Positions 7,804 through 17,687 are shown, counted from the first letter of the stretch. The stretch: DNA of 64,000 nucleotides from Streptomyces sp. TLI_105 (GCF_900105415.1 NZ_FNSM01000001.1:6697501-6761500), one strand, 5' to 3'. Numbers and translations: made by a program. Notes: generated by a model not told the origin, from the sequence alone.

Positions 7804-9116
7804 TGCACCGACCGATCGACGAACCAGGGTTCGGGGACGAGGGGGACGGGGCCGGGCGCGGCCCCGTCCCCCCGCCCTACCGGCCCCACCCGGCACCCGG
7901 CGAGACCCCCGGACCCTGGACCGGCGTCCCCGCCCCGCCCATCGGACCCTGGGCCGACACCCAGGGCGCGCCCGACCCGGGCAGGGTCGACCCGCGGGTC
8001 CTCGGCGCGCTGCTCGCCCGGCACGGCTGGCGGCGGCGCGGCGGTGCCGTGGGCCGCTACAGCCGCTGGACCCCGCCCGGCAGCGGCGCCGGCACCAGCC
8101 TCCTCGTCCCGGAGAGCCGCGCCTTCCCGGACTGCGAGGACCTGCTCGGCGAGGCGCTCACCGCCCTCGCCCGCAGCGCCACGCCCTCCGCCCGCGAGGT
8201 CCTCACCGGCCTCTCCGTGCCCAGCGACGAGATCCGCTGGTGGCGCGACGTGCCCCCGGGCCCGGCCGGCACCGTCCCCTGGACCGTGCAGGAGCAGCTC
8301 AGGTCCGCCGCCCGCCAGCTCCTCCTCGCCGGCGCCCTCGCCGTGCGCGGCCGGGCCGGCTACCACGGCGCCCGCCACCGCCGGGCCGCCCAGGCCTCCC
8401 TGGAGACCGTCGTGGTCGGCGCGGCGCCCGGCGGCCGCGGTCTCACCGCCTTCCTGCCGGTCGAACCGGGCCGCCCGATCGCCGTGCGGCTCTACCACGC
8501 CCTTCACGCGGCCCGCGAGGCCACCGACTACCAACGGGCCACCGGCGGCATGGAGGCCTTCGACGCCGCCGTCGAGGCGGGCGTCAGCCGCGAGCTCACC
8601 GAGGCCCTCGTCGCGCTCGTCCGGGGCACCGAAGGCGCCCGCGTCGCCCTGGAGTGGGCGCCGGCCGCCGGCGCGCCCCAGGGGTGCGCGACCCGGCCCG
8701 AACCGGTCGAGTTCTCGCCCGGCGACCTGCCCGCCCTGCGGGAGGCGAGCGCCCGCTATCTGACCGACGAGCCGTCCGTGCCGGTCCGGCTCACCGGCGT
8801 CGTCGTCCGCATGCGCCGCTCCGGGCCGCGCGGCGAGGGGATCGTGCGGCTGCGGGTGCTCGGCGGCGCGGAGGTGCCGCACGTCCGGGTCGCCCTCGAC
8901 GAGGAGGCGTACCGCACGGCCGGCCACGCCCACCTCGTCGGTCTACCGATCCGGGTCGCGGGCCGGCTGGAGAGCCGTGGCGGCTTCCGCCGCCTCACCG
9001 ACGCCACCGGGGTCGTCCCCGTCCAGGTCGACGAGACGGAGCGGGACCGGCTGCTGAAGGGCCTGCACGAGAACCTGGACTTCTTCGAGGAGGCGTGCGG
9101 GCCGGACGGGGAGTGA
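7803..9116 (+). CDS. conserved hypothetical protein with OB-like C-terminal region
   Basis: This 437-residue protein is of unknown family. A Pro-rich N-terminal tail (residues 1-60) is followed by an alpha/beta region containing [22 protein letters not shown] central segment carries [20 protein letters not shown]. The C-terminal region (about residues 325-415) alternates short strands in a pattern I read as OB-fold-like ([12 protein letters not shown] ... [10 protein letters not shown] ... [16 protein letters not shown]). An OB fold would suit nucleic-acid binding, but this is inference. The ATG shares bases with the upstream stop, so the protein is probably made with, and works with, the DUF4365-like protein. 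No catalytic motif is recognised. Confidence 0.7.
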   Translation: MHRPIDEPGFGDEGDGAGRGPVPPPYRPHPAPGETPGPWTGVPAPPIGPWADTQGAPDPGRVDPRVLGALLARHGWRRRGGAVGRYSRWTPPGSGAGTSLLVPESRAFPDCEDLLGEALTALARSATPSAREVLTGLSVPSDEIRWWRDVPPGPAGTVPWTVQEQLRSAARQLLLAGALAVRGRAGYHGARHRRAAQASLETVVVGAAPGGRGLTAFLPVEPGRPIAVRLYHALHAAREATDYQRATGGMEAFDAAVEAGVSRELTEALVALVRGTEGARVALEWAPAAGAPQGCATRPEPVEFSPGDLPALREASARYLTDEPSVPVRLTGVVVRMRRSGPRGEGIVRLRVLGGAEVPHVRVALDEEAYRTAGHAHLVGLPIRVAGRLESRGGFRRLTDATGVVPVQVDETERDRLLKGLHENLDFFEEACGPDGE

Positions 9117-9263
9117 GGGCGGGGCGCGAGCGGGGTCGGGCGGGCAGCACGGGCCGGGCGAGGAGCGCGGTCGGGCGAGCACCGGGGCGCCGCGCGAAGC
9201 GGGCAGCGCCGGGAAACCCTTTCGCGGGCGGTGCGGACCGCTCGGTAAGATCGGTGACGACGC

Positions 9264-9313
9264 GGCACCTCGTCTCTGCCGCGCGTCGCCGGCGCCGGCA
9301 CCTCGTGTCTGCC
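9264..9313 (+). repeat. two 17-nt direct repeats in the thrS leader
   Basis: The unit GGCACCTCGTNTCTGCC occurs at 9264-9280 and 9297-9313 with one difference. Each copy can fold on itself (GGCA with TGCC). The repeats lie just upstream of the thrS ribosome binding site. A possible -10 box, TAAGAT, lies at 9246-9251. Confidence 0.5.
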
Positions 9314-9337
9314 TGCGCCCTTATGTATGGAGCACCC

Positions 9338-11314
9338 GTGTCTGATGTCCGTGTGACCGTCCAGTCCGCCTCGGAACCAGAGGAGAGGGCGGTGAGCGCG
9401 GGCACCACCGCCGGCGCCCTGTTCGCCGACGACCGCACCGTCATCGCCGCCCGCGTGGGCGGCGAGCTGAAGGACCTGTCGTACGAGCTCGCCGACGGCG
9501 ATGTCGTCGAGGGCGTCGAGATCTCCTCCCCGGACGGTCTCGACATCCTGCGCCACTCGACCGCGCACGTCATGGCCCAGGCCGTGCAGGAGCTCTTCCC
9601 CGAGGCCAAGCTGGGCATCGGCCCGCCGGTCCGGGACGGCTTCTACTACGACTTCGACGTCGAGAAGCCCTTCACCCCCGAGGACCTCAAGGTCATCGAG
9701 AAGAAGATGCAGGAGATCCAGAAGCGCGGCCAGCGCTTCGCCCGCCGCGTGGTGACCGACGAGGCCGCCCGCGAGGAGCTGGCGGACGAGCCGTACAAGC
9801 TGGAGCTCATCGGCATCAAGGGCTCCGCGTCGACCGACGACGGCGCGAACGTCGAGGTGGGCGGCGGCGAGCTGACCATCTACGACAACCTCGACGCCAA
9901 GACCGGCGAGCTGTGCTGGAAGGACCTCTGCCGCGGTCCGCACCTGCCGACCACCCGGAACATCCCGGCGTTCAAGTTGATGCGCAACGCGGCCGCCTAC
10001 TGGCGCGGCAGCGAGAAGAACCCGATGCTCCAGCGCATCTACGGCACCGCCTGGCCGTCGAAGGACGAGCTGAAGGCGCACCTCGACTTCCTGGCCGAGG
10101 CCGAGAAGCGCGACCACCGCAAGCTGGGCAACGAGCTCGACCTCTTCTCCGTCCCGGACGAGATCGGCTCCGGCCTCGCGGTCTTCCACCCCAAGGGCGG
10201 CATCATCCGCCGGGTCATGGAGGACTACTCGCGCAAGCGCCACGAGGAGGAGGGCTACGAGTTCGTCTACTCGCCGCACGCCACCAAGGGCAAGCTGTTC
10301 GAGAAGTCCGGCCACCTGGACTGGTACGCCGAGGGCATGTACCCCCCCATGCAGCTCGACGAGGGCGTGGACTACTACCTCAAGCCCATGAACTGCCCGA
10401 TGCACAACCTGATCTTCGACGCGCGCGGGCGCTCCTACCGTGAGCTGCCGCTTCGCCTGTTCGAGTTCGGCACCGTGTACCGGTACGAGAAGTCCGGCGT
10501 CGTCCACGGCCTCACCCGGGCCCGTGGCTTCACCCAGGACGACGCGCACATCTACTGCACCCGCGAGCAGATGGCGGACGAGCTCGACCGCACCCTGACC
10601 TTCGTCCTCAACCTGCTCCGCGACTACGGTCTGACCGACTTCTACCTGGAGCTGTCGACCAAGGACCCGGAGAAGTTCGTCGGCTCCGACGAGGTGTGGG
10701 AGGAGGCCACCGCGGTCCTCCAGCAGGTCGCCGAGAAGCAGGGCCTCCCGCTGACCCCCGACCCGGGCGGCGCCGCGTTCTACGGCCCGAAGATCTCCGT
10801 GCAGGCGCGGGACGCCATCGGCCGCACCTGGCAGATGTCGACCGTGCAGCTCGACTTCAACCTGCCGGAGCGCTTCGACCTGGAGTACACCGCGTCGGAC
10901 GGCACCAAGCAGCGCCCGGTCATGATCCACCGCGCGCTGTTCGGCTCGATCGAGCGCTTCTTCGCCGTGCTCCTGGAGCACTACGCGGGCGCCATGCCGC
11001 CGTGGCTGGCCCCGGTGCAGGCGACCGGCATCCCGATCGGTGACGCGCACGTCGACTACCTGCACGAGTTCGCCGCCAAGGCGAAGAAGCAGGGCCTGCG
11101 GGTGGAGGTCGACTCCTCCTCGGACCGGATGCAGAAGAAGATCCGGAACGCCCAGAAGCAGAAGGTCCCGTTCATGATCATCGCGGGCGACGAGGACATG
11201 GCCGCCGGCGCCGTCTCCTTCCGCTACCGCGACGGTTCGCAGGAGAACGGCATCCCCGTCGACGAGGCGATCGCCAAGCTCGCCAAGATCGTCGAGGACC
11301 GAGTCCAGGTCTGA
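9338..11314 (+). CDS. thrS: threonyl-tRNA synthetase
   Basis: This 658-residue class II synthetase charges tRNA-Thr with threonine in the cytosol. Domains in order are a TGS domain (about residues 1-62), the editing domain (starting near the [10 protein letters not shown] zinc-type motif and running to about residue 240), the catalytic core and the C-terminal anticodon-binding domain (about 550-650). The core shows motif 2 ([13 protein letters not shown]) with KPMNCPMHN just before it, and motif 3 ([15 protein letters not shown]). I chose GTG 9338 ([10 protein letters not shown]) because it matches the usual Streptomyces N-terminus and GGAGC lies just upstream. ATG 9323 is an in-frame alternative. 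The leader holds two direct repeats. The gene ends at a terminator shared with the convergent channel gene. Confidence 0.97.
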   Translation: MSDVRVTVQSASEPEERAVSAGTTAGALFADDRTVIAARVGGELKDLSYELADGDVVEGVEISSPDGLDILRHSTAHVMAQAVQELFPEAKLGIGPPVRDGFYYDFDVEKPFTPEDLKVIEKKMQEIQKRGQRFARRVVTDEAAREELADEPYKLELIGIKGSASTDDGANVEVGGGELTIYDNLDAKTGELCWKDLCRGPHLPTTRNIPAFKLMRNAAAYWRGSEKNPMLQRIYGTAWPSKDELKAHLDFLAEAEKRDHRKLGNELDLFSVPDEIGSGLAVFHPKGGIIRRVMEDYSRKRHEEEGYEFVYSPHATKGKLFEKSGHLDWYAEGMYPPMQLDEGVDYYLKPMNCPMHNLIFDARGRSYRELPLRLFEFGTVYRYEKSGVVHGLTRARGFTQDDAHIYCTREQMADELDRTLTFVLNLLRDYGLTDFYLELSTKDPEKFVGSDEVWEEATAVLQQVAEKQGLPLTPDPGGAAFYGPKISVQARDAIGRTWQMSTVQLDFNLPERFDLEYTASDGTKQRPVMIHRALFGSIERFFAVLLEHYAGAMPPWLAPVQATGIPIGDAHVDYLHEFAAKAKKQGLRVEVDSSSDRMQKKIRNAQKQKVPFMIIAGDEDMAAGAVSFRYRDGSQENGIPVDEAIAKLAKIVEDRVQV

Positions 11315-11343
11315 CGACCTGAGCGTCCGACGACCTGAGTCGT

Positions 11344-12042
11344 TCAGGAGGCCCCTGGGAAATCCCCCGGGGGCCTCTTCCCGTCGCCACTCTCGTCCTC
11401 CCGGGTGAACACCTGGATCAGCCAGGACGAGAACGAACCCGTCACCGCGCCGAGCAGGGCCAGACCGACGCCCATCATGCCCACCGCCGTCAGGCGGCCC
11501 ATCGGCGTCACGGGGGTCACGTCGCCGTAGCCCACCGTCGCCAGCGTCGCGCACGACCACCACACCGAGTCCCCGAACGTGCGGATCGTCGCGCCCGGTG
11601 CGTCGTACTCGAAGCTGTAGACGGCCAGCGCCCCCGCGAAGCCGAGCAGCCCCGCCGCCATGCCCGCGTACGCCATCACCCGGGCGTAGAGAGTGAGCCG
11701 GGGCTTGTCGCGGCGGCGCTGCACCCGGTCGTACACGCTCACCACCCGCAGCGGGCGCAGCAGCGGCAGGATCACCACCATCGCGTCGAGGAAGTGGTGG
11801 CGCACGAAGCGGAGCAGGCCGAGGCCGCTCAGCCTCACCCGCACGACGAAGTCCACGATGAAGATCGCCCAGCCCGTGTACGTCAGCGCGAGGCACAGAT
11901 CGCGCAGCGGCCCCGACAGGTCGTGCCCGAGGACCCGCATCGCGTAGGCGGCGAGATAGACCAGGGCGGTCACCGTGAGCGGGGTCTCCATCCGGTCGTC
12001 CCAGCGTTCCTGCGCGGGCGGGATCAGCGGCCTCTCTCTCAT
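11344..12042 (-). CDS. voltage-gated-type potassium channel protein
   Basis: This 232-residue membrane protein has an S1-S6 layout. Helices at about residues 20-37, 50-68, 82-95 and 121-142 lead into a pore loop with the K+ selectivity filter TVGYGD (169-174) and a last helix (about 185-207). An Arg-containing S4-like segment (LLRPLRVVSVYDRVQRRR, about 94-111) suggests voltage sensing, with few charges. The cytoplasmic tail is very short (FTREDESGDGKRPPGDFPGAS) and carries no RCK/TrkA domain. The start ATG 12042 is divergent from the HIT gene. The last codons contain the terminator hairpin shared with thrS. Confidence 0.88.
   Translation of the reverse strand: MRERPLIPPAQERWDDRMETPLTVTALVYLAAYAMRVLGHDLSGPLRDLCLALTYTGWAIFIVDFVVRVRLSGLGLLRFVRHHFLDAMVVILPLLRPLRVVSVYDRVQRRRDKPRLTLYARVMAYAGMAAGLLGFAGALAVYSFEYDAPGATIRTFGDSVWWSCATLATVGYGDVTPVTPMGRLTAVGMMGVGLALLGAVTGSFSSWLIQVFTREDESGDGKRPPGDFPGAS
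11348..11377. terminator. bidirectional terminator thrS / potassium channel
   Basis: GAGGCCCC (11348-11355) pairs with GGGGCCTC (11370-11377), with extra GGG/CCC pairing inside the loop. The hairpin lies within the final codons of the channel gene and 34 bases past the thrS stop. Confidence 0.6.
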
Positions 12043-12107
12043 CGGATCAGCATGGCCGCAGGATGGATCTTCCGCCCCGGCGACACGTTCCGAACGGACG
12101 ACGCAAT

Positions 12108-12671
12108 ATGCTGCTCAGCATGACGACTGAGCCGGAGCAGCAGATCGGAGTGGGGACGCAGGACGCGTTCCAGCGCCTGTGGACGCCTCACCGGATGGCC
12201 TACATCCAGGGCGAGAACAAGCCGACCGGGCCGGGGTCCGAGGACGGTTGCCCGTTCTGTGTGATTCCGTCGAAGTCGGACGAGGACGGTCTGGTGATCG
12301 CGCGCGGCCAGGGCGTGTACGCGGTGCTCAACCTCTACCCGTACAACGGCGGTCACCTGATGGTCGTCCCGTACCGCCACGTCGCCGACTACACCGACCT
12401 CGACGAGGCGGAGACGGTCGAGCTCGCCGCCTTCACCAAGCGCGCGATGGTCGCGCTGCGGGCGGCGTCCGGCGCGCACGGCTTCAACATCGGCATGAAC
12501 CAGGGCGCCGTCGCAGGCGCCGGCATCGCCGCGCACCTGCACCAGCACGTGGTGCCGCGCTGGGGCGGGGACACCAACTTCATGCCGGTCGTCGGGCACA
12601 CCAAGGTGCTGCCCCAGCTGCTCGCCGACACCCGGAAGATGCTGGCCGACGCATGGCCGGCCACCCTGTGA
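12108..12671 (+). CDS. HIT-family nucleotide hydrolase/phosphorylase
   Basis: This 187-residue protein has the HIT signature HLHQHVVPRW (HxHxHxx), with the middle His as the nucleophile. Upstream are CPFCVIP, part of the Cys pair often binding zinc, and the NLYPYNGGHLMVVPYRH strand region. The family cleaves dinucleoside polyphosphates such as Ap4A or adenylated compounds. Actinobacterial members near pgsA are annotated as AP-4-A phosphorylases. I chose ATG 12108 (MLLSMTTEPEQQ), preceded by CGGACGACG. ATG 12120 is the alternative. It is divergent from the channel gene and convergent with the 551-residue membrane protein. Confidence 0.88.
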   Translation: MLLSMTTEPEQQIGVGTQDAFQRLWTPHRMAYIQGENKPTGPGSEDGCPFCVIPSKSDEDGLVIARGQGVYAVLNLYPYNGGHLMVVPYRHVADYTDLDEAETVELAAFTKRAMVALRAASGAHGFNIGMNQGAVAGAGIAAHLHQHVVPRWGGDTNFMPVVGHTKVLPQLLADTRKMLADAWPATL

Positions 12672-12698
12672 GCCGCTGAGCGCCGTGGAGGACCCGGG

Positions 12699-14354
12699 TC
12701 AGGCTTCGTAGACGTCGGCCTTCTTCGGGCCCGGGTCCTGGACGCCGCCGCTGAGGAACAGCGAGCGGGCGGTGAAGCGCTCCGTGTCCACGTTGTGCTC
12801 GTCGAGCACCTTGAGCGTGGCGGCGTGGACGGCCCGGAGCACGGGCGTGGCCATGCGGATGGCGTCGTCGGCCATGAAGCGGTTCTTCCAGAGCGGCCCG
12901 GCCCAGACGTGCCGCAGACCGAAGGGCTCGGGCAGGGTCATCTTGCCGCCGAGGAACTCCAGGACCGGCGGGTACCAGGTGAGCGGGGCGCGCACCGCGA
13001 GCCGCACGATGTCGTTGGTCGTGAGCAGCGGCTGCTGGATCTCCTTCGTCTCCCAGAAGCGGACGGTCTTGGCGACCTCCCTCGTCTTCGCCTTCGGCTT
13101 CGTGGTGAAGAGGCTGTGCACGGGGCCGAGCGCGTGGCCGGTGACCTCGATCCGGAGCGTGTGGTGGAGCGAGGTGACGGTGACCATCATGGTGAGGACG
13201 AGATTCCCGTCCCAGAGCGTGAACTGCACGCCGAGGTAGTGACGGTTGCCCGCGCCGAACTGCTGGTCGTTGCAGATGCGCTGTATCTCGTGCGGCTTGA
13301 CCTGGTAGTGGACGATGTTGTCGCCCTCGGGGCGGGTGACCTCGTCGGCGCCCTCGCCGATCGGGGAGACGATCCAGTGCTTGACGGTCGGCTTGGGGAA
13401 GCCGGTCTTCAGGGAGCCGCGCTCCAGGAGCGTCAGCTCGTCGTGGATCCTGCGGATGACGTCCCAGGCGCGGAAGGCGTGGAGCTCCCGGCCGGGCTGG
13501 GGGACCAGCTCCTCGGCGAGCGTCCAGCTGCCCCAGCGGGTGCCCAGACCGAGGATCCCCTTGGTGCCGGCGTAGAAGACGATGTTGGACTGCTGCTCCG
13601 CGGAGAGCTTCTCCAGGTTGAGCCGGAGGGCCTCCGCCTCCTTCTCGCCCGGGTCCTGGGGGACGGACTTGGGGACGTGCGGGCCGATCCCGCCGCCGCC
13701 GAGCAGGCCGGACCAGCGCTCGCGCAGGTCGACCGCGGCGTTCAGGCAGATCCGGCTCGCGAGGTACCAGCCGACGACCGGGGCGACGACCATCGCACGC
13801 AGGTAGTTCGGCAGGATCCCGTCGAAGGGCAGCCTGATCAGGACGAGCGCCGCGAAGAGCCCGGCGGCCCACAGGAGGGCGGTGCCGAGGGCGCTGTTCC
13901 GCTTGTTCTCGGAGCCGGCGACGAGGCGGCGCAGCTGGATGACGCCGAGCCAGAGCAGCAGTCCGGGCAGGAAGAGGACGCCGCAGAAGAAGGTGACCAG
14001 GGTCAGCTTGGTGTCGCGCTGCCTGCGCAGGTGGGTGGCGGCGAGGCAGTGCTCGACCACCGGCTGCGGCTCGGCCCCGAAGGACTGGATCAGGGCCTTG
14101 CGGGCGCCGCCGAGCATGCGGACCTGGACGGCGCGGGAGAAGGCCTCGCCGAGGTCGGGGCTGAAGAGCCCCCACTTCCCTTCCTTGACCGTGGTCTTGT
14201 AGAGCTCGTTGTCGGCTTCCTGGATCGTCTTGAGGGGGCTGTCCCGGTACGCGGCGGACGCGAGCGCGTTCGTCGCGCCCGTACCGCCCCCCGAGTTCTG
14301 GAGGGGGATCTGAGCCCCCGGTCCGAAACCGTCGATCGCCACTGCCGCCCCCAT
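12699..14354 (-). CDS. membrane protein, function unknown
   Basis: This 551-residue protein has a Gly/Pro-rich N-terminus (AIDGFGPGAQIPLQNSGGG). A soluble stretch to about residue 110 is followed by two close hydrophobic pairs (about 117-140 and 155-200). A long soluble region follows, containing NIVFYAGTKGILGLGTRWGSW and LGVQFTLWDGNLVLTMMVTV. I recognise no family or catalytic motif. It is a conserved-looking Streptomyces protein with two to four transmembrane helices and a large cytoplasmic domain. I take ATG 14354 as the start, but the frame is open upstream and the ribosome binding site is weak, so up to 35 more residues are possible. It lies downstream of the EF-G2 gene on the same strand, separated by 173 bases. 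Confidence 0.65.
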   Translation of the reverse strand: MGAAVAIDGFGPGAQIPLQNSGGGTGATNALASAAYRDSPLKTIQEADNELYKTTVKEGKWGLFSPDLGEAFSRAVQVRMLGGARKALIQSFGAEPQPVVEHCLAATHLRRQRDTKLTLVTFFCGVLFLPGLLLWLGVIQLRRLVAGSENKRNSALGTALLWAAGLFAALVLIRLPFDGILPNYLRAMVVAPVVGWYLASRICLNAAVDLRERWSGLLGGGGIGPHVPKSVPQDPGEKEAEALRLNLEKLSAEQQSNIVFYAGTKGILGLGTRWGSWTLAEELVPQPGRELHAFRAWDVIRRIHDELTLLERGSLKTGFPKPTVKHWIVSPIGEGADEVTRPEGDNIVHYQVKPHEIQRICNDQQFGAGNRHYLGVQFTLWDGNLVLTMMVTVTSLHHTLRIEVTGHALGPVHSLFTTKPKAKTREVAKTVRFWETKEIQQPLLTTNDIVRLAVRAPLTWYPPVLEFLGGKMTLPEPFGLRHVWAGPLWKNRFMADDAIRMATPVLRAVHAATLKVLDEHNVDTERFTARSLFLSGGVQDPGPKKADVYEA

Positions 14355-14527
14355 CGCGCGCGAGTACCTGTGCGGGCTGTTCCCAACTGCCGCGCCCCGC
14401 ACACCTTCTGAGCTGGGCACCCCAGCGTAACCGGGCGCGGCCGGATGCGTCACTGCCTGTGGATATCGGCCGAATGACGTCCGCCCGGCAGCCGCCGGGC
14501 GGACGTGCACCCCTGTCATCCCGTCAA

Positions 14528-16744
14528 CTAGGAGCCTTTTTCGGCCTGTTCGCGGAGCTTCGCGGCCAGCTGCGGCGGCATCGGCTCGTGCCGGGCGTAG
14601 GTGCGGTCGAACCGGCCGGTGCCGTGCGAGATCGAGCGCAGGTCGATCGCGTACCGCCCGATCTCGATCTCCGGCACCTCGGCCCTGACCACGGTCCGTC
14701 CGGGACCGGCCTGGTCGGTTCCGACGACCCGGCCGCGCCGCCCCGACAGGTCGCTCATGACCGGGCCGACGTACTCGTCCGGGACGAGGACGTCGACCTG
14801 GGCGACCGGTTCGAGGAGGTGGACGGGCACGTCGGCGGCCGCCTCGCGCAGCGCGAGCGCCCCGGCGGTCTGGAAGGCGGCGTCGGAGGAGTCCACCGAG
14901 TGGGCCTTGCCGTCCCGCAGGGTGACCCGGATGTCGACGAGCGGATGACCGGTGGCGAGCCCGCGCGCCGCCTGCGCCCGCACCCCCTTCTCGACGGAGG
15001 GGACGAACTGGCGCGGGACGGCGCCGCCGACCACCTTGTCGACGAACTCGATGCCACTGCCCGGCGGCAGCGGCTCCACGTCGATCTCGCAGATGGCGTA
15101 CTGGCCGTGGCCGCCGGACTGCTTGACGTGCCGGCCCCGGCCCGAGGCGGCGCTCCCGAAGGTCTCGCGCAGCGCCACCTTGTACGGCACGGCGTCGACC
15201 TGCACGCCGTACCGGCCGCGCAGACGCTCCAGGGCGACGTCCTGATGGGCCTCGCCCAGGCACCACAGCACCACCTGCCGGGTGTCCTGGTTCTGTTCGA
15301 GCCGCAGGGTCGGGTCCTCGGCGACGAGCCGGGCCAGGCCCTGCGAGAGCCGGTCCTCGTCGGCCTTGCCGTGGGCCTGGACGGCCAGCGGCAGCAGCGG
15401 CTCCGGCATGGTCCACGGCTCCATCAGGAGCGGGTCGTCCTTGGCGGAGACGGTGTCCCCGGTCTCGGCGTGGCCGAGCCGGGCGACACAGGCGAGGTCA
15501 CCGGCGATGCACTCCGCGAGCGGGCGCTGCTGCCTGCCGAAGGGGGAGGTGAGCCCGCCGACCCGCTCGTCCGCCTCGTGCAGCTCGTGGCCGTTGTGGG
15601 ACGGGTCCGCGAGGCCGTGACCGGAGACGTGCACGGTCTCGTCGGGGCGCAGCGTGCCGGAGAAGACCCGGACCAGAGAGATCCGGCCCACGTAGGGGTC
15701 GGCGGCCGTCTTGACGACCTCGGCGACCAGCGGCCCCTCCGGGTCGCAGGTGAGCGGGGGACGGGAGCGGCCGTCGGGGGTGGTGACGGTGGGCGCCTCG
15801 TGCTCCAGGGGAGAGGGGAAGCCGCCCGTGATCAGCTCCAGGAGTTCGAGGGTGCCGAGGCCCTGCGCCCCGCCGTCGGCGGCGGGGGCGGCCGCGAGCA
15901 CCGGGTGGAAGGCACCCCGGGCGACGGCCTTCTCCAGGTCGTCGACGAGGGTCTTCACGTCGATCTCCTCGCCGCCGAGGTAGCGGTCCATGAGGGTCTC
16001 GTCCTCGCTCTCGGCGATGATCCCCTCGATGAGCCGGGCGCGGGCCTCCGCGATGAGCTCCCGCTGCGCCTCGTCGGGCGGGTCCTCCCGGCGCACCCCG
16101 GAGGAGTAGTCGAAGATCCGCTCCGAGAGCAGGCCGACCAGGCCGGTGACCGGTGCGTGCCCGTCGGCTCCCTCGGCGCCGCGCACCGGCAGGTAGAGGG
16201 GGAGGACGGCGTCGGGGTCGTCCCGGCCGAAGAGCTCCGCGCAGACGGCGGTGAGCTCGGTGAAATCGGTGCGCGCGGTGTCGAGGTGGGTGACGACGAT
16301 GGCGCGGGGCATCCCGACGGCGGCGCACTCCTCCCAGATCATGCGGGTGGAGGCGGCGACGGCGTCGGCCTCCTGGGCCGCCGAGACGACGAAGAGGGCC
16401 GCGTCCGCCGCGCGCAGACCGGCCCTCAGCTCCCCGACGAAGTCGGCGTACCCGGGGGTGTCGAGGAGATTGATCTTGTATCCGTCCCAGCCGACCGGGA
16501 CGAGGGAGAGCTGCACGGACCGCTGCTGGCGGTGTTCGATCTCGTCGTAGTCCGAGACGGTGGCGCCGTCCTCGACCCGCCCGGCCCGGTTGACCGCTCC
16601 GGCGGTCTGTGCCAGGGCCTCGACGAGGGTCGTCTTGCCCGATCCGCTGTGGCCGACCAGCACCACGTTCCGCACGGCCGAGGGCCGGTCGGCCGTAGGA
16701 GCCCTGCCGGCGGCTCCGGCGGGGGTCTTCGCCTTGTCACCCAT
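14528..16744 (-). CDS. elongation factor G-like protein (EF-G2)
   Basis: This 738-residue translational-GTPase homologue has the EF-G domain order. The P-loop is GHSGSGKT (31-38), G3 is DTPGYADF (95-102), then come domain II (about 310-400) and domains III-V with SGGHGQYAICEIDVEPL and RRGRVVGTDQ. The G4 motif, normally NKxD, reads THLD (152-155), so guanine recognition is non-canonical. That matches actinobacterial EF-G2, which has been reported in mycobacteria to bind GTP without ribosome-stimulated hydrolysis. The start ATG 16744 has an excellent ribosome binding site (GGGAGGAAAC). It is divergent from the PIP synthase gene with 280 bp between starts. Confidence 0.88.
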   Translation of the reverse strand: MGDKAKTPAGAAGRAPTADRPSAVRNVVLVGHSGSGKTTLVEALAQTAGAVNRAGRVEDGATVSDYDEIEHRQQRSVQLSLVPVGWDGYKINLLDTPGYADFVGELRAGLRAADAALFVVSAAQEADAVAASTRMIWEECAAVGMPRAIVVTHLDTARTDFTELTAVCAELFGRDDPDAVLPLYLPVRGAEGADGHAPVTGLVGLLSERIFDYSSGVRREDPPDEAQRELIAEARARLIEGIIAESEDETLMDRYLGGEEIDVKTLVDDLEKAVARGAFHPVLAAAPAADGGAQGLGTLELLELITGGFPSPLEHEAPTVTTPDGRSRPPLTCDPEGPLVAEVVKTAADPYVGRISLVRVFSGTLRPDETVHVSGHGLADPSHNGHELHEADERVGGLTSPFGRQQRPLAECIAGDLACVARLGHAETGDTVSAKDDPLLMEPWTMPEPLLPLAVQAHGKADEDRLSQGLARLVAEDPTLRLEQNQDTRQVVLWCLGEAHQDVALERLRGRYGVQVDAVPYKVALRETFGSAASGRGRHVKQSGGHGQYAICEIDVEPLPPGSGIEFVDKVVGGAVPRQFVPSVEKGVRAQAARGLATGHPLVDIRVTLRDGKAHSVDSSDAAFQTAGALALREAAADVPVHLLEPVAQVDVLVPDEYVGPVMSDLSGRRGRVVGTDQAGPGRTVVRAEVPEIEIGRYAIDLRSISHGTGRFDRTYARHEPMPPQLAAKLREQAEKGS

Positions 16745-17024
16745 GATGTTTCCTCCCGACTGCTCGCACGATGCGGCGGGACGCGGGCGCGGGGGAGTGG
16801 TGTGTCGCGGTACGGCTCCTGCGGTGCCCGCGGTGGTCCTTCGAGCTTTGCACCGACGCCAGGAAGCGTCCATACGTCGTACACGCCGGAGCCCCCCGGG
16901 GGGACGTCGGCGGGACGCCGACGCGACGGGACGGGTGCCCGCCGGTGCGCCGGGACGGGCGTGGCTACGATGGGCGAGCCGGTGGTCGTAGGGGCCGCGC
17001 GGCCCACCGAACCTCGGGAAGGCC

Positions 17025-17687
17025 ATGCTGAACAAGTACGCGCGTGCCTTTTTCACGCGTGTCCTCACACCGTTCGCCGCGTTTCTGCTCCGGCGGGGCG
17101 TCAGCCCCGACGCGGTCACGCTCATCGGCACGGCGGGGGTGGTGGCCGGTGCGCTGGTCTTCTTCCCCCGCGGGGAATTCTTCTGGGGCACCATCGTCAT
17201 CACCCTGTTCGTCTTCTCCGACCTCGTCGACGGCAACATGGCCCGGCAGGCGGGGATCTCCAGCCGCTGGGGAGCCTTCCTCGACTCGACGCTCGACCGG
17301 GTCGCCGACAGCGCGATCTTCGGCGGCTTCGCGCTCTGGTACGCCGGCAAGGGCGACGACGACATCCTGTGCGCCGTGGCGATCTTCTGCCTGGCGAGCG
17401 GCCAGGTCGTCTCGTACACCAAGGCCCGAGGAGAATCGATCGGCCTGCCCGTCGCCGTGAACGGTCTCGTCGAGCGCGCCGAGCGCCTGGTGATCTCGCT
17501 GGTCGCCGCGGGCCTCGCAGGACTCCACACGTTCGGCGTGCCCGGCATCGAGGTCCTGCTCCCGGTCGCCCTGTGGATCGTGGCCGTCGGCAGCGCCGTC
17601 ACCCTGGGTCAGCGCGTCGTGACCGTGCGTCGGGAATCGGCCGAGGCGGACGCCGCCGCGGCCGGGGGCGGAGGGGCGGCCTCGTGA
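17025..17687 (+). CDS. pgsA: phosphatidylinositol phosphate synthase (CDP-alcohol phosphatidyltransferase)
   Basis: This 220-residue integral membrane enzyme joins CDP-diacylglycerol and inositol-1-phosphate to make phosphatidylinositol phosphate, the first step to PI and PIMs. The complete CDP-alcohol phosphotransferase motif D-x2-DG-x2-AR-x8-G-x3-D-x3-D is present (D66, D69, G70, A73, R74, G83, D87, D91) within about six hydrophobic helices. It is the first gene of the PIM operon, and its stop overlaps the next start (GTGA at 17684-17687). The symbol pgsA is the usual one in actinobacteria. PIP synthase rather than PGP synthase is inferred from the acyltransferase and mannosyltransferase neighbours. 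Confidence 0.9.
   Translation: MLNKYARAFFTRVLTPFAAFLLRRGVSPDAVTLIGTAGVVAGALVFFPRGEFFWGTIVITLFVFSDLVDGNMARQAGISSRWGAFLDSTLDRVADSAIFGGFALWYAGKGDDDILCAVAIFCLASGQVVSYTKARGESIGLPVAVNGLVERAERLVISLVAAGLAGLHTFGVPGIEVLLPVALWIVAVGSAVTLGQRVVTVRRESAEADAAAAGGGGAAS

Noticed and set aside
9323..9337. thrS start at ATG 9323
   Set aside because: GTG 9338 gives the usual SDVRV N-terminus and has GGAGC at proper spacing. The ATG is possible but less likely.
9117..9337. T-box riboswitch upstream of thrS
   Set aside because: No T-box core sequence or specifier-loop arrangement could be found. The leader only shows short direct repeats.
11344..12042. Frames antisense to thrS and the channel gene reading as very long proteins
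   Set aside because: High GC leaves antisense frames open, but their codon-position GC pattern is wrong and they conflict with clear enzyme genes.
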